This document shows, in pieces, positions 37,629 to 48,878 of a DNA stretch of 64,000 nucleotides. The notes beneath the pieces were generated by a model. The model was not told the DNA's origin. It worked only from the letters and a program-made list of their open reading frames with translations, and made no database searches. The number at the start of each line of letters is the position of its first letter. Positions within the stretch are counted from its first letter, which is position 1. A program made the position numbers and the translations under genes. Origin of the DNA: Cadophora sp. MPI-SDFR-AT-0126 (taxonomy: Eukaryota > Ascomycota > Leotiomycetes > Helotiales > Ploettnerulaceae); contig JAGMVK010000002.1 of assembly GCA_020747065.1 (NCBI GenBank), forward strand, positions 744,001-808,000, read 5' to 3'.

Positions 37629-38573
37629 TCATCCACCCCTCCCGAACAGCTCCAGCCCACCGGTAACAAGTCCCAACCTCAACACATCCGCATTCCCTTC
37701 AATCTCCTCCTTTCTCCCCTCTAATTCATCAACATCCCAGTTCGCCCAGACAAACCTTCCTCTCAAGAATCCCCCCTTAGCACATAACCACAGCACAAAC
37801 CCACCATAAAGTCCATCTTCATCCCATATCATCGAGTCCCTCGTCGCACCGTACGCCTCAGCACCAGGCGTGAACACCGTCCCAGGATGCACATTATGCA
37901 CCCTCAAACCCTTCCCAGTCTGCCCAAACTCCGCATCATAGTGTTGCAGCATCATAGCTAACGCAGCCTTCCCAGCCCCATAACCGTGCATGGTAGGTAG
38001 TGCTAGGTGCGACGCGACGCTGGAGAGGTTGATGAATATTTTCTCGTTTGCTGGGTCCAAGGGAGTCGAAGCGATGAATTCATTCAAGAGATTCACTGCG
38101 GAAAAGACGAGCACGTCGAATGTTTCTTTCAAGACCTCGGTCTTGACTTCTGATACTGGAACTGGGCGAAGACTATTCGCCGCGCCTGAGACGAGGATAT
38201 CGATCTTCCCGATTTTGTTGCTGATATCCTTGAATACTTCTTTGACACGGCCGTAATCCGTGACATCGCAAGCGTAAGTGTGGATTTTGGTGTTCGTGTC
38301 TGTTTTGGTTTCCGGTCCTAGATTTGAGAGGGAAGTGGTGAGGGTTTCAGATGCGGAAGCGAGTTTTGAGGGGGAGCGCGAGAGAAGAATTACGTTGCTG
38401 GCGGATGCGAGGGAGAAGGTTTGTGCGATTGAGAGACCAATGCCGGAACTACCTCCAGTGATGAGCACTGTTTTGCCGACGAGGGAGAGCGCGGGGAGTG
38501 AGGGGGAGATGCAGGGGAAGGGTGCTTGGTGGTAGTTTAGGGTGAAGGAGGTTGTGAAGGATGGTTGAGACAT
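37629..38573 (-). CDS. Short-chain dehydrogenase/reductase
   Basis: This is a single-exon gene of 314 residues with a classical SDR fold. The NAD(P)-binding TGGSSGIG is at residues 39-46. The ACDVTD segment after beta-4 and the SGAANS (NNAG-like) segment follow. Catalytic Ser is in INLSSVAS, and Tyr and Lys are in YGAGKAAL. LLSRS after beta-2 suggests NADP preference, but weakly. There is no signal peptide or membrane anchor, so it is probably cytosolic. Substrate is unknown. It converges on the GMC gene. The short tail after residue 270 is variable. Confidence 0.88.
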   Translation of the reverse strand: MSQPSFTTSFTLNYHQAPFPCISPSLPALSLVGKTVLITGGSSGIGLSIAQTFSLASASNVILLSRSPSKLASASETLTTSLSNLGPETKTDTNTKIHTYACDVTDYGRVKEVFKDISNKIGKIDILVSGAANSLRPVPVSEVKTEVLKETFDVLVFSAVNLLNEFIASTPLDPANEKIFINLSSVASHLALPTMHGYGAGKAALAMMLQHYDAEFGQTGKGLRVHNVHPGTVFTPGAEAYGATRDSMIWDEDGLYGGFVLWLCAKGGFLRGRFVWANWDVDELEGRKEEIEGNADVLRLGLVTGGLELFGRGG

Positions 38574-39421
38574 TGTTGCCGTTTTGTCTTCGCTTATGAG
38601 AATGGATAGCTCAAAGATTGATGATTAGTTCCAGAAAGAAGATGGTATTGGAGTGAAAGATGGATGTCAACTTTGAGGTGAGAGTCCAGAGAATATGAAG
38701 AAAGCATGATGGAGATATGGAAAGTACACTATCTTTCCAGTATCTTGAATGCGGACCAGAAGGCACAGTATAGACAAGCGACGTACGCCTTCCCATTAGT
38801 ACATAAGCAAGGGTGATCCTCTATCAAGGGTTCAACTTCTCTCATTCGCTACGTCGTACTTTTTTTGTCTGTCGCCCAATGGCACTGTTCCGGTTAAGTC
38901 TTGATCAGGCATGGGTATTGGCGGCTTTTGATGCGGCGTAAAACTACCGTACGAGCTTATGAAAGTGAAGATGGGCCCCATGGAAAGTGAGAGGAAGAGG
39001 CACAAAAGACGTAGTGGAAACGCTGACGTCGGTCACCTATCTGACTCTGGAGATCCAAGGCGCAGATCGAGGCGGTGGGTAAAGGTGTCCAGGATGTTGA
39101 TGTGTGAGAACAGTGCAGTGTTCTAGAAGTGCTTGGGATCTTGCAGGCAATTTCCCCGACATTGGCTTGGAGGGAATGCAAAAGTGGAGTGTAATGGACG
39201 TCAGGCACTCTCGAACACCATTGAATAGAAAAATATACATTCAATCTCTTCAAACTACCGATATCGCATCTCCTATGCGTAAGCTATGCATATGAAAACA
39301 CCTCCCATGCATCAACGGATACCATCAACAAACAATTCGCTTAGACAAACATGTTTTGCAATTCCCATCCAAACACCTCACCCGATAGAATCCCTTAGCT
39401 ACCCTAGCCTCAAAGGCATGC
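38574..39421. promoter_or_regulatory. SDR promoter / beta-adaptin 3' flank
   Basis: This 848 bp stretch lies between genes on the same strand. It holds the SDR promoter next to 38573 and the beta-adaptin 3' end. Only short frames are present. Confidence 0.4.
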
Positions 39422-41989
39422 TTACAGCATTAACAGATCTCCATTGGAGCCACGTCCCATCGTAGGTTGGTAGACCTGCTCAGGCGCACTCTGGTTGACC
39501 ACATACTGCATCTCTCCTCTCCCAACTACGGGACTGCCTCCAAATCCATCGTCGTTGCTACCGTTGATGTTCATGGCGGCCATTTGATGATTGCCAACCC
39601 CAGCGAAGAACTCATCTGCTGCATCGACAGCCGCTGCGAGATCACCGTTTTGTGGTGGTCGAACGGTTGGTTGGCCGCCCATGCCGAATGTCGAGAGTGA
39701 TTTCTGCCCGTCGAGGCCGTTGGCTGTGGGGAGCATGTGTTTCTGGAGAGCTGGACTGTCTTGTAGTCGTCGTGGTCGAGCAGAGCGGAAGACTTGCTGC
39801 ACAGGCTTGAGATACACCGTTGCTAGGGTACCAACATTCAAACACATCTCCTCTAGCGTGGCAGGGTCTAGTTTCTCAGACTCGGCTGTGATCGGTGGCT
39901 TCTCGCCCATCACGATCGATTTCGCAGTCGCCATGTCTGATGATAGAAGACGCCAGTACATGTAACCTCTGTCTCTCAGATCTGGATTATCCGTATCTTC
40001 TGTCGCCCACTTCAGAACTTTGGGCACGAGGTCTTGACCCTTGGTAGGCCGTTGGATGAACAACTTGACTGTCGCTGTGAGGAGGGCTAGCTGAACCTCC
40101 ACCGGTTCGTCTGCAAACGAATAGAGGAAATCTTCAAGGAGAACATCCGAGTTCTCAATACGCGATGCGTACTGTCCGATGACCCAGATCATAGCCGCCT
40201 TGGCTTCCGGCTCATCCAAGGAATCAAGATTCTCGCAAAGTGTTGAAATAATCGACTCGTATTGATTGGGGTATTTCCGGAAGATGTTTCGAATCACTAC
40301 TGTGGCTTCTTGAACGATGTACGTGACTTTAGTTGCCACGAGCTCCAACAGAGTATTGATACATCTCCTCGCAGCAGGCTCGATCTTGATGGCTAACTTC
40401 CCAATAGCTCGTACAGATTTCCGTACAAAATGAACATCGATTTCCGTCGCATATTCTCTCAACTCGGTAAGCACTTCCTCGATGTTCTTCTCAGTAGCCA
40501 GCATGAAGATCAACTCGAGCTTCGTGACCTTGACATAGATCGGATCATTATATTTGCAAAAGAACACTCGGATATCGTTCCTCAGTACTTCTGGCCGTCG
40601 CTGCAAAATGAGTAGGGCATTCCGTAGAGCTAGATACTGCACTTCTGGTCCTTTTGCGAGCAGTGTAACCAAAGGAGGCGAGAGTTTGCGGCACAAGATT
40701 GAGATCTGTTTCTGATCCGCAATGTAATTCATTAGATAGAGAATTACCCGTATGCAAGTGAGCACGACAGCGGAATTCGAATGTGAAAGTCGCGGGGATA
40801 TTCGCTCGGCTAGTAAAAGTGCCTCCGAAGACTCTTGAGGGACGTAAGACATCAATGCTTCCAGGATGTATGTTTGACCCCATCTATTTACATTAGCTAT
40901 GCATTCCCACCAAAACATAGATCACTTACTCGGAACAATCCGGTAATATCTGTACCATTTTCGAAGCATTTCCGTAGTCAATAGTAAGCTTGATCGCATC
41001 GCTTCGTTCCCATATATCCATCAAGCTCGCAAGAGCGCTCGCCACGACCGTTGGATTATCATCTCTCAGCATCGAATTCAATCGATCGATTAGATCCGAT
41101 GCCTCCACCAAGTGACGGTCGTGATCATATAACTTTGCCACACAGAAGGCTGCAGTTTTCCGTACATATGGATCCGCATCTCGGAGAAGGGCTTTCGTGG
41201 GAGGCACGGTAGCTTCGACGAATTCGCGTACGTGAATATATGACATGGTTCGTAATGCAAGAGCTCTGACGAGTGGATTCGAATCGTTCATATCCTAGAC
41301 ACCTTTAATTACTGAAGTATGACTTGGTCATGAAGTCCGTACCTCTTGCAATGTGGGGAGAGCCTTCAGAGCAACTTCTGGCTTCATGCGAGCATAGTTT
41401 ACAAGAAATAAGAAGCACCTATGCCATATATCAGCATAACTCCACATCAACCCATGAAACTCGGAACCCACATCTTCTTGATTTCCAAGCTTGGTATCTG
41501 CATACACCCCACAATATCTGGAAACAAAGCTACCATGTCATTGTTACTCATGGTCATATTTGCCACGATCTTTTTGAGAGCAATCTTCTTGGCTGCATGG
41601 TTCTTATCCTTCTTTCCCCCGCTATTCAGCTCCAGTCGTAGTTCGGCGACTTTGCCCTGTGCAGAACGCAAGTATGGTGAGCCGCCAATTCCATAGCCCG
41701 TGGGAGGGATGTAGTGAGGGAGGAACATTGCCATGAGGGCAGTGGAGGAAGACCGTCGTGTGAGCTGATATGGTGTAGATCAATCACTCGAGGTGGGAGG
41801 CGTTCGCAGTGTCAAAGCATGATAGATGACTGGAATGCCGTCGCACAATGTTCGTGTTGAAATACAGGGCAAGGACAACAGAAAGAGGTATGATATAGGC
41901 AGGACAATAGCAGCGCAAGAGAAAGACGGAATTCATGGGACGGTACGTACTCGAGCAAAGAGCTTCGCATCTCCGCCGCCTGAACTCAT
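39422..41989 (-). CDS. Beta-adaptin, large subunit of an AP-1 or AP-2 clathrin adaptor
   Basis: This is an adaptin large chain that helps clathrin adaptors sort cargo. Five exons (41951-41989, 41472-41656, 41343-41418, 40930-41294, 39422-40883) give 708 residues. The N-terminus MSSGGGDAKLFARGKVAELRL and the armadillo-like trunk are highly typical (LEIKKMCFLFLVNYAR, YVRKTAAFCVAKLYDHD, CSEWGQTYILEALMSYVPQ, EVQYLALRNALLILQRRP). A disordered hinge follows residue 590. The mammalian-style ear domain is absent, as in other fungi. The end GDLLML resembles a minimal clathrin-binding DLL motif. I cannot decide between AP-1 (APL2) and AP-2 (APL1) by eye. Intron 1 is 294 bp, far longer than others here. 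It is divergent from EMC4. Confidence 0.92.
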
Positions 41990-42536
41990 GATGAGTAGAA
42001 CAAGGACGTCTCCTCACACTGGCCGTCGCAGATAGGTGTGGCAGATTGGCAGATAGTCAATATTGGTACTGTGCTGTCGGGGGTAAGGTGCTGCTGCTAC
42101 CCCTCCACCGTCGACCAACAGGAATCGATTCTTGAGATAGGACAAGACGCAGGGTCGTCACATGCGCTGCGCCAGTTTGGTTGATGAATTACCTCAAGTA
42201 CGGAATTCGACAGCGTTGCGGACGGTGCTCCATTAATCCGGGGGTATTTGAAGATATATTTCGGTGTTCGACAGCGCTCAGCAGCTTTTTTGAGACGTGG
42301 TTGAAGCTTTGGAGGTCCAATAGGAGAGGTACGGACGACGAGGACCTAGCTTGACTGGACTTGCCGGGATCTCGTCTGGCTGGTGCTGACGAAACGAACA
42401 TCCGCGAAGAAGCGCGGCCCTTGCGATTGAACCTCACTTATTGACGTTTTCCACTCTTCAACAACACTACGACAGCGACAAGCTTCTGATAGTTCCGTCG
42501 CATAGAATCCTGGGTATAGGCAGAGAAGAATCAAAT
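41990..42536. promoter_or_regulatory. Divergent promoter, beta-adaptin / EMC4
   Basis: 547 bp separate the two divergent start codons of conserved genes. The frame of EMC4 stays open upstream to 42441, but the conserved start is at 42537. No specific elements could be assigned. Confidence 0.5.
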
Positions 42537-43183
42537 ATGGCCGCCCCTCCACCACCAAAATGGGTTCTTGACCTCAATTCTCCCCCCACCGCAAAATCAA
42601 AATCCGCCAGCATCCCAGACCCTCCAGGATTCACAGCAGCATCGGGGAACAAGGCATGTCTACCAGCTTCTCCAGAAGGACTCTATCTGACGATTAATAG
42701 AAACAGCAATCCTCCTCGTCCAAAACCGCAACAGTTCGCGCCCCTCCTACGACCGCCGAGATGGACACCTTAAAGCTTAAGAAGGCATGGGAGGTAGCTC
42801 TAGCACCCGTCAAACAACTGCCCATGACAGCCATCATGATGTACATGTCAGGAAACTCGCTGCAGATATTCAGTATCATGATGGTGGTTATGGCGTTCAA
42901 GAATCCATTCATGGGACTGATTGCTACCAATCAAGCCTTTGAGAAGTTCGAGAGTCCCGGGACGAAGGGACAGCTGTTCATGGTGAAGGCGGTATATGTG
43001 GCAATGCAGATTTTGGCGCTGGCTTTGGGCGTTTGGAAGGTTAATGGGATGGGGCTGTTACCGTGAGTTTGGATCTTGAGGACAGGTGGGATATTGCTAA
43101 TGATATATAGGACTACGAGATCAGATTGGTTGGCCTGGGAGACAAGGAGAGTACCTTTGGAGACTGCGATTCCTGCGTTTTGA
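42537..43183 (+). CDS. EMC4: ER membrane protein complex subunit 4
   Basis: EMC4 is part of the EMC insertase, which places transmembrane helices into the endoplasmic reticulum membrane. Three exons (42537-42653, 42701-43062, 43111-43183) give 183 residues. The N-terminus MAAPPPPKWVLDLN is typical. The core has KKAWEVALAPVKQLPM, then AIMMYMSGNSLQIFSIMM and a second hydrophobic stretch with VKAVYVAMQILALALGVWK. The C-terminus SDWLAWETRR is conserved. Intron 1 begins with GC, not GT (AAG|GCATGT), and ends in TTAATAG after a CTGAC branch site. Splicing there is needed to join the conserved N-terminus to the core. Intron 2 (48 bp) is ordinary. Confidence 0.93.
42654..42700 (+). other. GC-AG intron in EMC4
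   Basis: The 47 bp intron has donor GCATGT, branch-like CTGACG and acceptor AATAG. No nearby GT donor restores the frame into the conserved second exon, so the minor GC-AG class is the best reading. Such introns are a small minority in fungi. Confidence 0.75.
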
Positions 43184-43425
43184 GCGAGTCAAGTATAGAC
43201 TGAGGCTAGGGATGGGCTCGGATGTATTTCAAAGGACATACTCCAACGGGCTCAGCATCAGCCTCTCATTTAAATCAATATACACTTGCCACAAGATTCC
43301 CCGATCACTCTCGCTCTAAACTAACACCCCAATGGGTGCACCGATCAAATGGCTATAAGTTTTGGTGACGACGCGGATCTAGCAACATGGAGTTTTGGTG
43401 GAGCTTGGGGAAATGATATTTCTGC

Positions 43426-44678
43426 TTAATGCACAAGAATTTCTTTGGAGTCATTACATGGAATTCTCCCCTCTGCTACATTGCCCATATCTTGCCGCTC
43501 ATGCGTACCAAATGGCCCACTGGCCGGCACATCACCCAAAGGAATCGAGCCTCTCCTCTCTCCGTCTCTCATATTTCTACTCCTTATGAAGCCGGCTTTT
43601 ATTGCATACTGCTGACTCCTGTATCCAGTTCTCGATTTGACACCCTTTTTCAAGAATACCTTGAAAGAAGTCAGGCAAACGACAACTACAGCAACTGATG
43701 TCTCGATCGAAGACCACAGAGCAAGCCATATAACCTCTGGATGTGTGGCTGATGTGTTCGTGACTATTATGCGAATGATTGCGAAGACCACGATGATCAT
43801 GCCGAGCCTGATGATAGATCCGATTGCTAGTTTCTCTTTGCGAGAGAGCTTCACGATCCACAGGAGTCTCCAAGGAAGTGCTATAACTAGCGGGGGAGGA
43901 GTCAGAACACGAGTATCAAGTCAAGCGATGGCAGCGAGACTCACTGGCTAAATCTGTCAAGATGTCCAGAATGGTGCTCATCCGGAGACTGACGAGAGAT
44001 AGTTCTATGTTCCGTACAGTTGCACAAGATCCTGAGATGGATTAGAATTGGTGAAGCACGAAGATGCGGAAGAAATGAACCACGAACCAACGGTGAACTC
44101 TGAGCATGAGACATGATAGCTGACAACGCAGGCAATATAACCACCAACACAAAACGCAGCAACAGCATACCAAGACCTCCTAGCCCAAACCAAACCATTG
44201 CTAAGCGGGAAGAAGAAAGCTAAAAACGTAGGCTTTACCACCCAAAGACAAGTCCAGAATGCCAAATTATAGCGAACTGAACCCGCATGTAGAAGTTGGT
44301 GTCGCTGACGAACTTTGCGCCACTGATAGCATCTGACGGGGCAGGTAACATACCAGATGCCACCCGACTGAGTCGGAATACCGGTTTGAGAATGAGAGTG
44401 TACATGATTGCTGATGCTAGCAGTAAGAGGAGTGCGAAAACGACGAGGATGTCATCGAGCTTGAAGCGGCCGTCAAATTTGATGCGGATCCATCTTCGGA
44501 TTGTAGTGAAGCATACGGCGATTCCCACTCCAAACCAGACAGCGAGCTCGAAATAAGTCAGTCGTGATATCTAAACTGACGGGTGGGAGTAGAGGTAAGT
44601 TACCATTAGAGTCAACTCATCTACCGTTGGAGGTCTTTCTGAGCCTGTCTGTGGTGGGTCATTTTTTGTAGAAGACAT
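43426..44678 (-). pseudogene. Rhodopsin-domain (SAT4-like) integral membrane protein, frameshifted
   Basis: This belongs to the large fungal family of seven-helix 'rhodopsin domain' proteins of unknown function. Exons: 44604-44678, 44088-44546, 43945-44031, 43426-43886. Helix 1 is ELAVWFGVGIAVCF, and RWIRIKFDGRFKLDDILVVFALLLLL is a family hallmark. The SCATVRNIELSLVS and STILDILTDLAIIALPWRLLW blocks are also typical. Inside exon 2 the conserved YMRVQFAII reads in one frame and LAFWTCLWVVKPTFL in another. The break is at a T3 tract on the coding strand (44264-44266), where one more T would keep the frame. A 77 bp intron (44271-44347) could also restore the frame but would remove the conserved YMRVQ segment. 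It is divergent from the BBE oxidoreductase. Confidence 0.8.
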
Positions 44679-46058
44679 TGGAATGAACTTCACTAGATCA
44701 TTTCTCACGAGACTCGAGGAAGTGTTTTTCTCAATATTCAGAAGTAGTCTGCAAATAAGGATCTTGAGGTCAGCAAAACAATAGTGTCATGAAGATTCAG
44801 CACTCTTCTGGAGCCCGGTGAAACTGGAGCAATTCGGCATCTCTCTTCCTTGTACGGTTGATATCACTGCGAAGTAGTAAATGGCAAGCAAATGGTACCA
44901 GATCGTCGATTGAATTACAATATTATTTTTTTGTTGGTGTTTTGTTGTACCTGCAATCTTCCTGGGGTCGCGCGTCCACTCGGATGGCAAGAAATTGTGC
45001 CCCAGAGTGCTCAAATCTTGGCAGTTCGAGACAGACTTTGATGGATCAAAAGTCGCTTATGCTCTGGGTCTATTGTTGGTATCTCAAGATTCATGTTTCT
45101 CAATTGGTCAAGTATTGTCATGTACTTCGGAGCTGTGACCAGAGAAGGCATTCCGCAAGGAATCTCGGATGATCGGTTGGAGGCTGCGTTTTCATCTCTC
45201 GGTTGCTTCTTTCGCGGGAAAACTTTAATCGGTACGATACTGCCAACATATGCATTAACCAACAAGACAAGCATTCGTCCTTTGCTTTTTTTTTTTTTTG
45301 TTGTTGGCAAGGACTTGAAAGTCAAACTAGCACTCTGATCAGCGGGAAGTGGGGCACTAGATGTCAAGAATGGACAAAATCATTCGATGAATTTCGGTCC
45401 GTACCGTTCCAGTCGCGGGGGTCGTAGGAAAGATGGGGGTTCTGGAGTCGGTCTGAAGTACGAAGTGTTGGATTTACATCATCCCTTCAGGAACTCATAG
45501 GTCGGTACGTGTCCGGTGTAAGGCCGGAACATCCAGATTCTTCTGAACAATCTCAGCCTCTTTCGAGAAAGTATAAAGTGCCCGTAGAGGGCCAAATGCT
45601 CCCAGCTCATAATTGGCAATAAATAAGACAAGCGAGATTAAGCAGAAATTATGTCCAGTCGGGGAATTGAATCAGTGTTGGTGGCGCCAGTATTGGTGAT
45701 AAGTAAAGCTGCCCTTCGCATTCGTTCATTCTCCCTTACTGACAGAAAGCTAGCAAGGGCCTACAGATTGCTTTGCAGGGCCACCATGGATCAATGATCT
45801 CGTTGCCATACGAAGACAAATAGGTGGTCTGCATGATGCAAGAACGGCCTTCCCTTTTCAAATGAACACCCAAGGGAAGGCATATTCTCCAATGCAAGCG
45901 ATGCTGCAAGACGGTCCAGACCGCATGCTCGGTGGACATGGGGAATCAAATATCCCACTTGGAAAAATATCGGTACCTCGAGCTTGTCTTTCATCTGTCT
46001 CTTTTCAAATCTGTTGTGTCGAAGTTCTGTAATTTGAATTGACATCTTGAGCGTAGAC
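44679..46058. promoter_or_regulatory. Divergent intergenic region, rhodopsin-domain / BBE oxidoreductase
   Basis: This 1.38 kb stretch contains a poly-T tract of 13-14 bases at about 45286-45299 and only short unconvincing frames. It should hold the promoters of both neighbours. Confidence 0.4.
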
Positions 46059-47827
46059 ATGCCTACCTTATACACCATTTTTAATCCATATTTACAGCTT
46101 CTTGGTCTGGCGGTTGCGGTCTTCTTTGATGTATCGTATGCAACTCCTGCTGATGTGACTTCCGCCATCACTCAAGCACGAGTGGAACAGATAAAGCAGT
46201 CAACTGGTAACAATATTGGAGCCACATGTGTAAGTTCTACATTACCAATCATTTTTAAGATCCAAGAGATCCTGAATATCGCCGAGAAATCATATTTCTG
46301 ACTATCACCCAGTGTTCCCTACTCAATCTCAGCCTTGGCTCATCGGTCTCAACCTCAGAATCAACGACATACCAGAGCTCAACCTCATCGTATTTCTCTT
46401 CTCAAGCCCAGAGCGTTGATCCTTGGTGCGTGATATCTCCTACAACCACCTCGGAAGTTTCTCGCACTGTGGGCACTCTCAATCTACTCCGAGTTCTGGG
46501 ACTTCGATGTCAGTTCGCAATTCGAAGTGGAGGACATACGCCATGGGCAGGAGCAGCAACGATTCAAAATGGTGTCCAGGTTGACCTGTCGGCTCTCAAC
46601 CAGGTGACGGTTGCTGTTGATCAGAAGACTACGTCTATTGGTCCTGGAGCCAGATGGATTGATGTATACATGAAGCTTGATGCTTTGTCTCTCACTGTTC
46701 CCGGAGGCCGTGCTGCTACTGTTGGAGTTGGAGGGCTTGTAACTGGAGGTATGTCTTACATGTACTCCGCTATTAGTCGCTCACATTCTGTCTAGGTGGG
46801 ATCTCATTCTTCTCCGGACGCTACGGTTTCACAGCCGACAATGTCGTCAGATTCGAAGTCGTCCTCTACAATGGATCAGTAGTAACAGCAAGTGCTACCT
46901 CTCGTCCAGACCTCTTCTTCTCGCTGAAAGGGGGCTCCAACAACTTCGGCATCGTCACCCGTTTCGACCTCGTAACCTTCAGCTGTGGTAAATTCTGGGG
47001 CGGTGCTGTGGTTCACCCCATCTCCGCAAAAAACGAGAGCTTAGCAGCCTTCGCCAAGTTTACTGGACAGGAGAACTACGATGTTTATGGAGCCTTGATT
47101 CACACGTATTCCTGGTCAGCTGCGAACGGCGGGTGGATCATCGCCAACAATATCGAATACACCAAACCTATTGTCAACCCTCCAGTGTTCCAAGAATTCA
47201 TGGCCATTCAACCCCAATACGTCAGTACCATGAGAATCTCCAACCTAAGCGACTTCACACTCGAAATCGCTGCCTCCAATGCTGGATCCAGAAAACAGTT
47301 GTTTTACACCAGCACCTGGAGCAACGATCTTCAAACTTTAACCGACATCGTCGACCTCAACGAACAATACTTACAAACAGTCTCCAGTGTGGCGGGCTTG
47401 GAATGGAGTCTGAGCTTGCAGCCTCTAGTTACGGCAATCACAACAAAGAGTGCCGTGACGGGCGGCAACCCACTTGGACTTGACGGCTCGGATGGAAATC
47501 TCATTTGTAAGCTCGAACTTCATCTAATGATTCATTTTCGTAAGCTAACAACGACTAGTGGGACTTATCATTGCCAGTTGGACAAACACAGCAGATGATA
47601 CTGCCATTCTGGCTGCTGTTTCCGGGTTTTACGCAGCGGCTGATGCGCTAGCTGCTTCACGGGGGAAGTTGAACCCATACAAGTATCTCAACTACGCATA
47701 CAAGACGCAAGATCCAATCAAGGGCTACGGAGCTGCAAATTTGGGCATGCTCCGGGCTGTGAGTAAGAAGTATGATCCTGCCGGCGTGTTCCAGACATTG
47801 GTTCCTGGAGGATGGAAACTTTGGTGA
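46059..47827 (+). CDS. Secreted FAD-linked oxidoreductase (BBE / PCMH type)
   Basis: Berberine-bridge-enzyme-like flavoproteins oxidise sugars, alkaloids or polyketides using covalently held FAD. Four exons (46059-46229, 46313-46748, 46796-47506, 47559-47827) give 528 residues. A signal peptide covers about residues 1-31. The N-terminal part contains DPWCVISPTTTSEVS and FAIRSGGHTPWAGAA with the FAD-linking His at about 132. VPGGRAATVGVGGLVTGGG follows, then GRYGFTADNV and LKGGSNNFGIVTRFD. The BBE C-terminus has NYAYKTQDPIKGYG and a final KKYDPAGVFQTLVPGGWKLW. The Cys that forms the second FAD bond in bicovalent members (GxCPTVG) is Ala here, so single attachment is likely. Substrate is unknown. 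Confidence 0.9.
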
Positions 47828-48136
47828 GCGGCATTGAAGTCGTGCAGCATTAGGAACAAGCCAATGCCGTATTATTTGTCCGAAAATGGTAGCCAGCGCT
47901 GGCGAAGTGATAGCGTTTCTTCAAACTTTCGTGGCAGCCCATGCCAATTTTCTCAGCCCCTTTGGTTGCATGTCACACGTCTTCCGCGGGCCCATTGTGC
48001 GACTCGTTATAATACCCACTCAATCTTCCCCTTCCCCTACCGTAAATAATAGAGTTCGATCAAGCAAAGCACAAACAGTCAACAATCACCAACCAAACAT
48101 CTCGCTCATCTCGCTCATCACACACCTCACTTTTTT

Positions 48137-48222
48137 ACTCCCTCTCTCACTCTCTCACTCCCTCAATCTCTCACTCCCTCACTCTCTCACTCCCTCACTC
48201 ACTCACTCACTCTTACACTCCC
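48137..48222. repeat. CTCACTCC-like imperfect tandem repeat
   Basis: The stretch is built from imperfect CTCACTCCCTCA and CTCACT units, almost wholly pyrimidine plus A on this strand. Confidence 0.8.
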
Positions 48223-48805
48223 TCGTTTATCCTTATTGACCCAACTAAAACAAAACATCTCACTCATCTCAAACATCTCACTCAATCAAATCCTTCATTT
48301 ACTGATTCCCCTTCCCATCCACTCCCCTCCCCTTCTGATTCCCCCAAACCATAATTAAAAACGCCAATCAGAGGATAGAGGACTTAATAAATACCATACA
48401 GTACTATACCATACTATACAAGACACGCATCCGGACACCGTGAGAAAGTATCACAACAGGTCAAGTCCGATATAGTCACAGATCCGATCCAATACAAGTT
48501 AGAGGTTGAGGTCTCAGCTTCGATGAAATGAATGGACATTTATTTACATTCCCACTCGTCTATTCGTGACCGTCACCATCACCATCACCATCTCCATCGT
48601 AATTTTCAAGTGTGTTTGTTCCTTCATACATATCCATATCAAGTATCGTAGCCAGCCTAGTCCATTCCATTCCATATCCTCCATTCAGTCATTACCAGAC
48701 CAGACCATACCCATTCCCATCGCGGTTTAAAATCCAAACCAACCGAAAAACAGCACATCCAACTCCAACCCAAAAAAACAAACCCATATTCCATTCCCTC
48801 TCACA

Positions 48806-48806
<1 letters not shown>

Positions 48807-48868
<62 letters not shown>
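48807..48868. repeat. (CA)31 microsatellite
   Basis: 31 uninterrupted CA units (62 bp) end 10 bp from the chitin synthase stop codon. In that transcript they would read as UG repeats at the very start of the 3' untranslated region. Confidence 0.95.
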
Positions 48869-48869
<1 letters not shown>

Positions 48870-48878
48870 CTTACCTAC

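Larger units (their letters stand above)
47828..48878. other. Repeat-rich 3' flanks, BBE oxidoreductase and chitin synthase
   Basis: This 1.05 kb convergent gap has low complexity: CTCACTCC-type tandem units (48137-48222), a CCATCA triplet tract (48573-48594) and a long CA run next to the chitin synthase stop. One long open frame across it and into the chitin synthase gene is a repeat-driven shadow. No gene is supported. Confidence 0.6.

Noticed and set aside
27303..38573. The P450, peroxidase, GMC and SDR genes as a secondary-metabolite gene cluster
   Set aside because: No polyketide synthase, peptide synthetase, terpene cyclase or pathway regulator is present, and the P450 is broken. The peroxidase and GMC protein are secreted, which is atypical for such a cluster.
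48137..48222. Regularly spaced CTCACT units considered as a CRISPR-like array
   Set aside because: Units are contiguous, imperfect and have no spacers; this is simple low-complexity DNA in a eukaryote.
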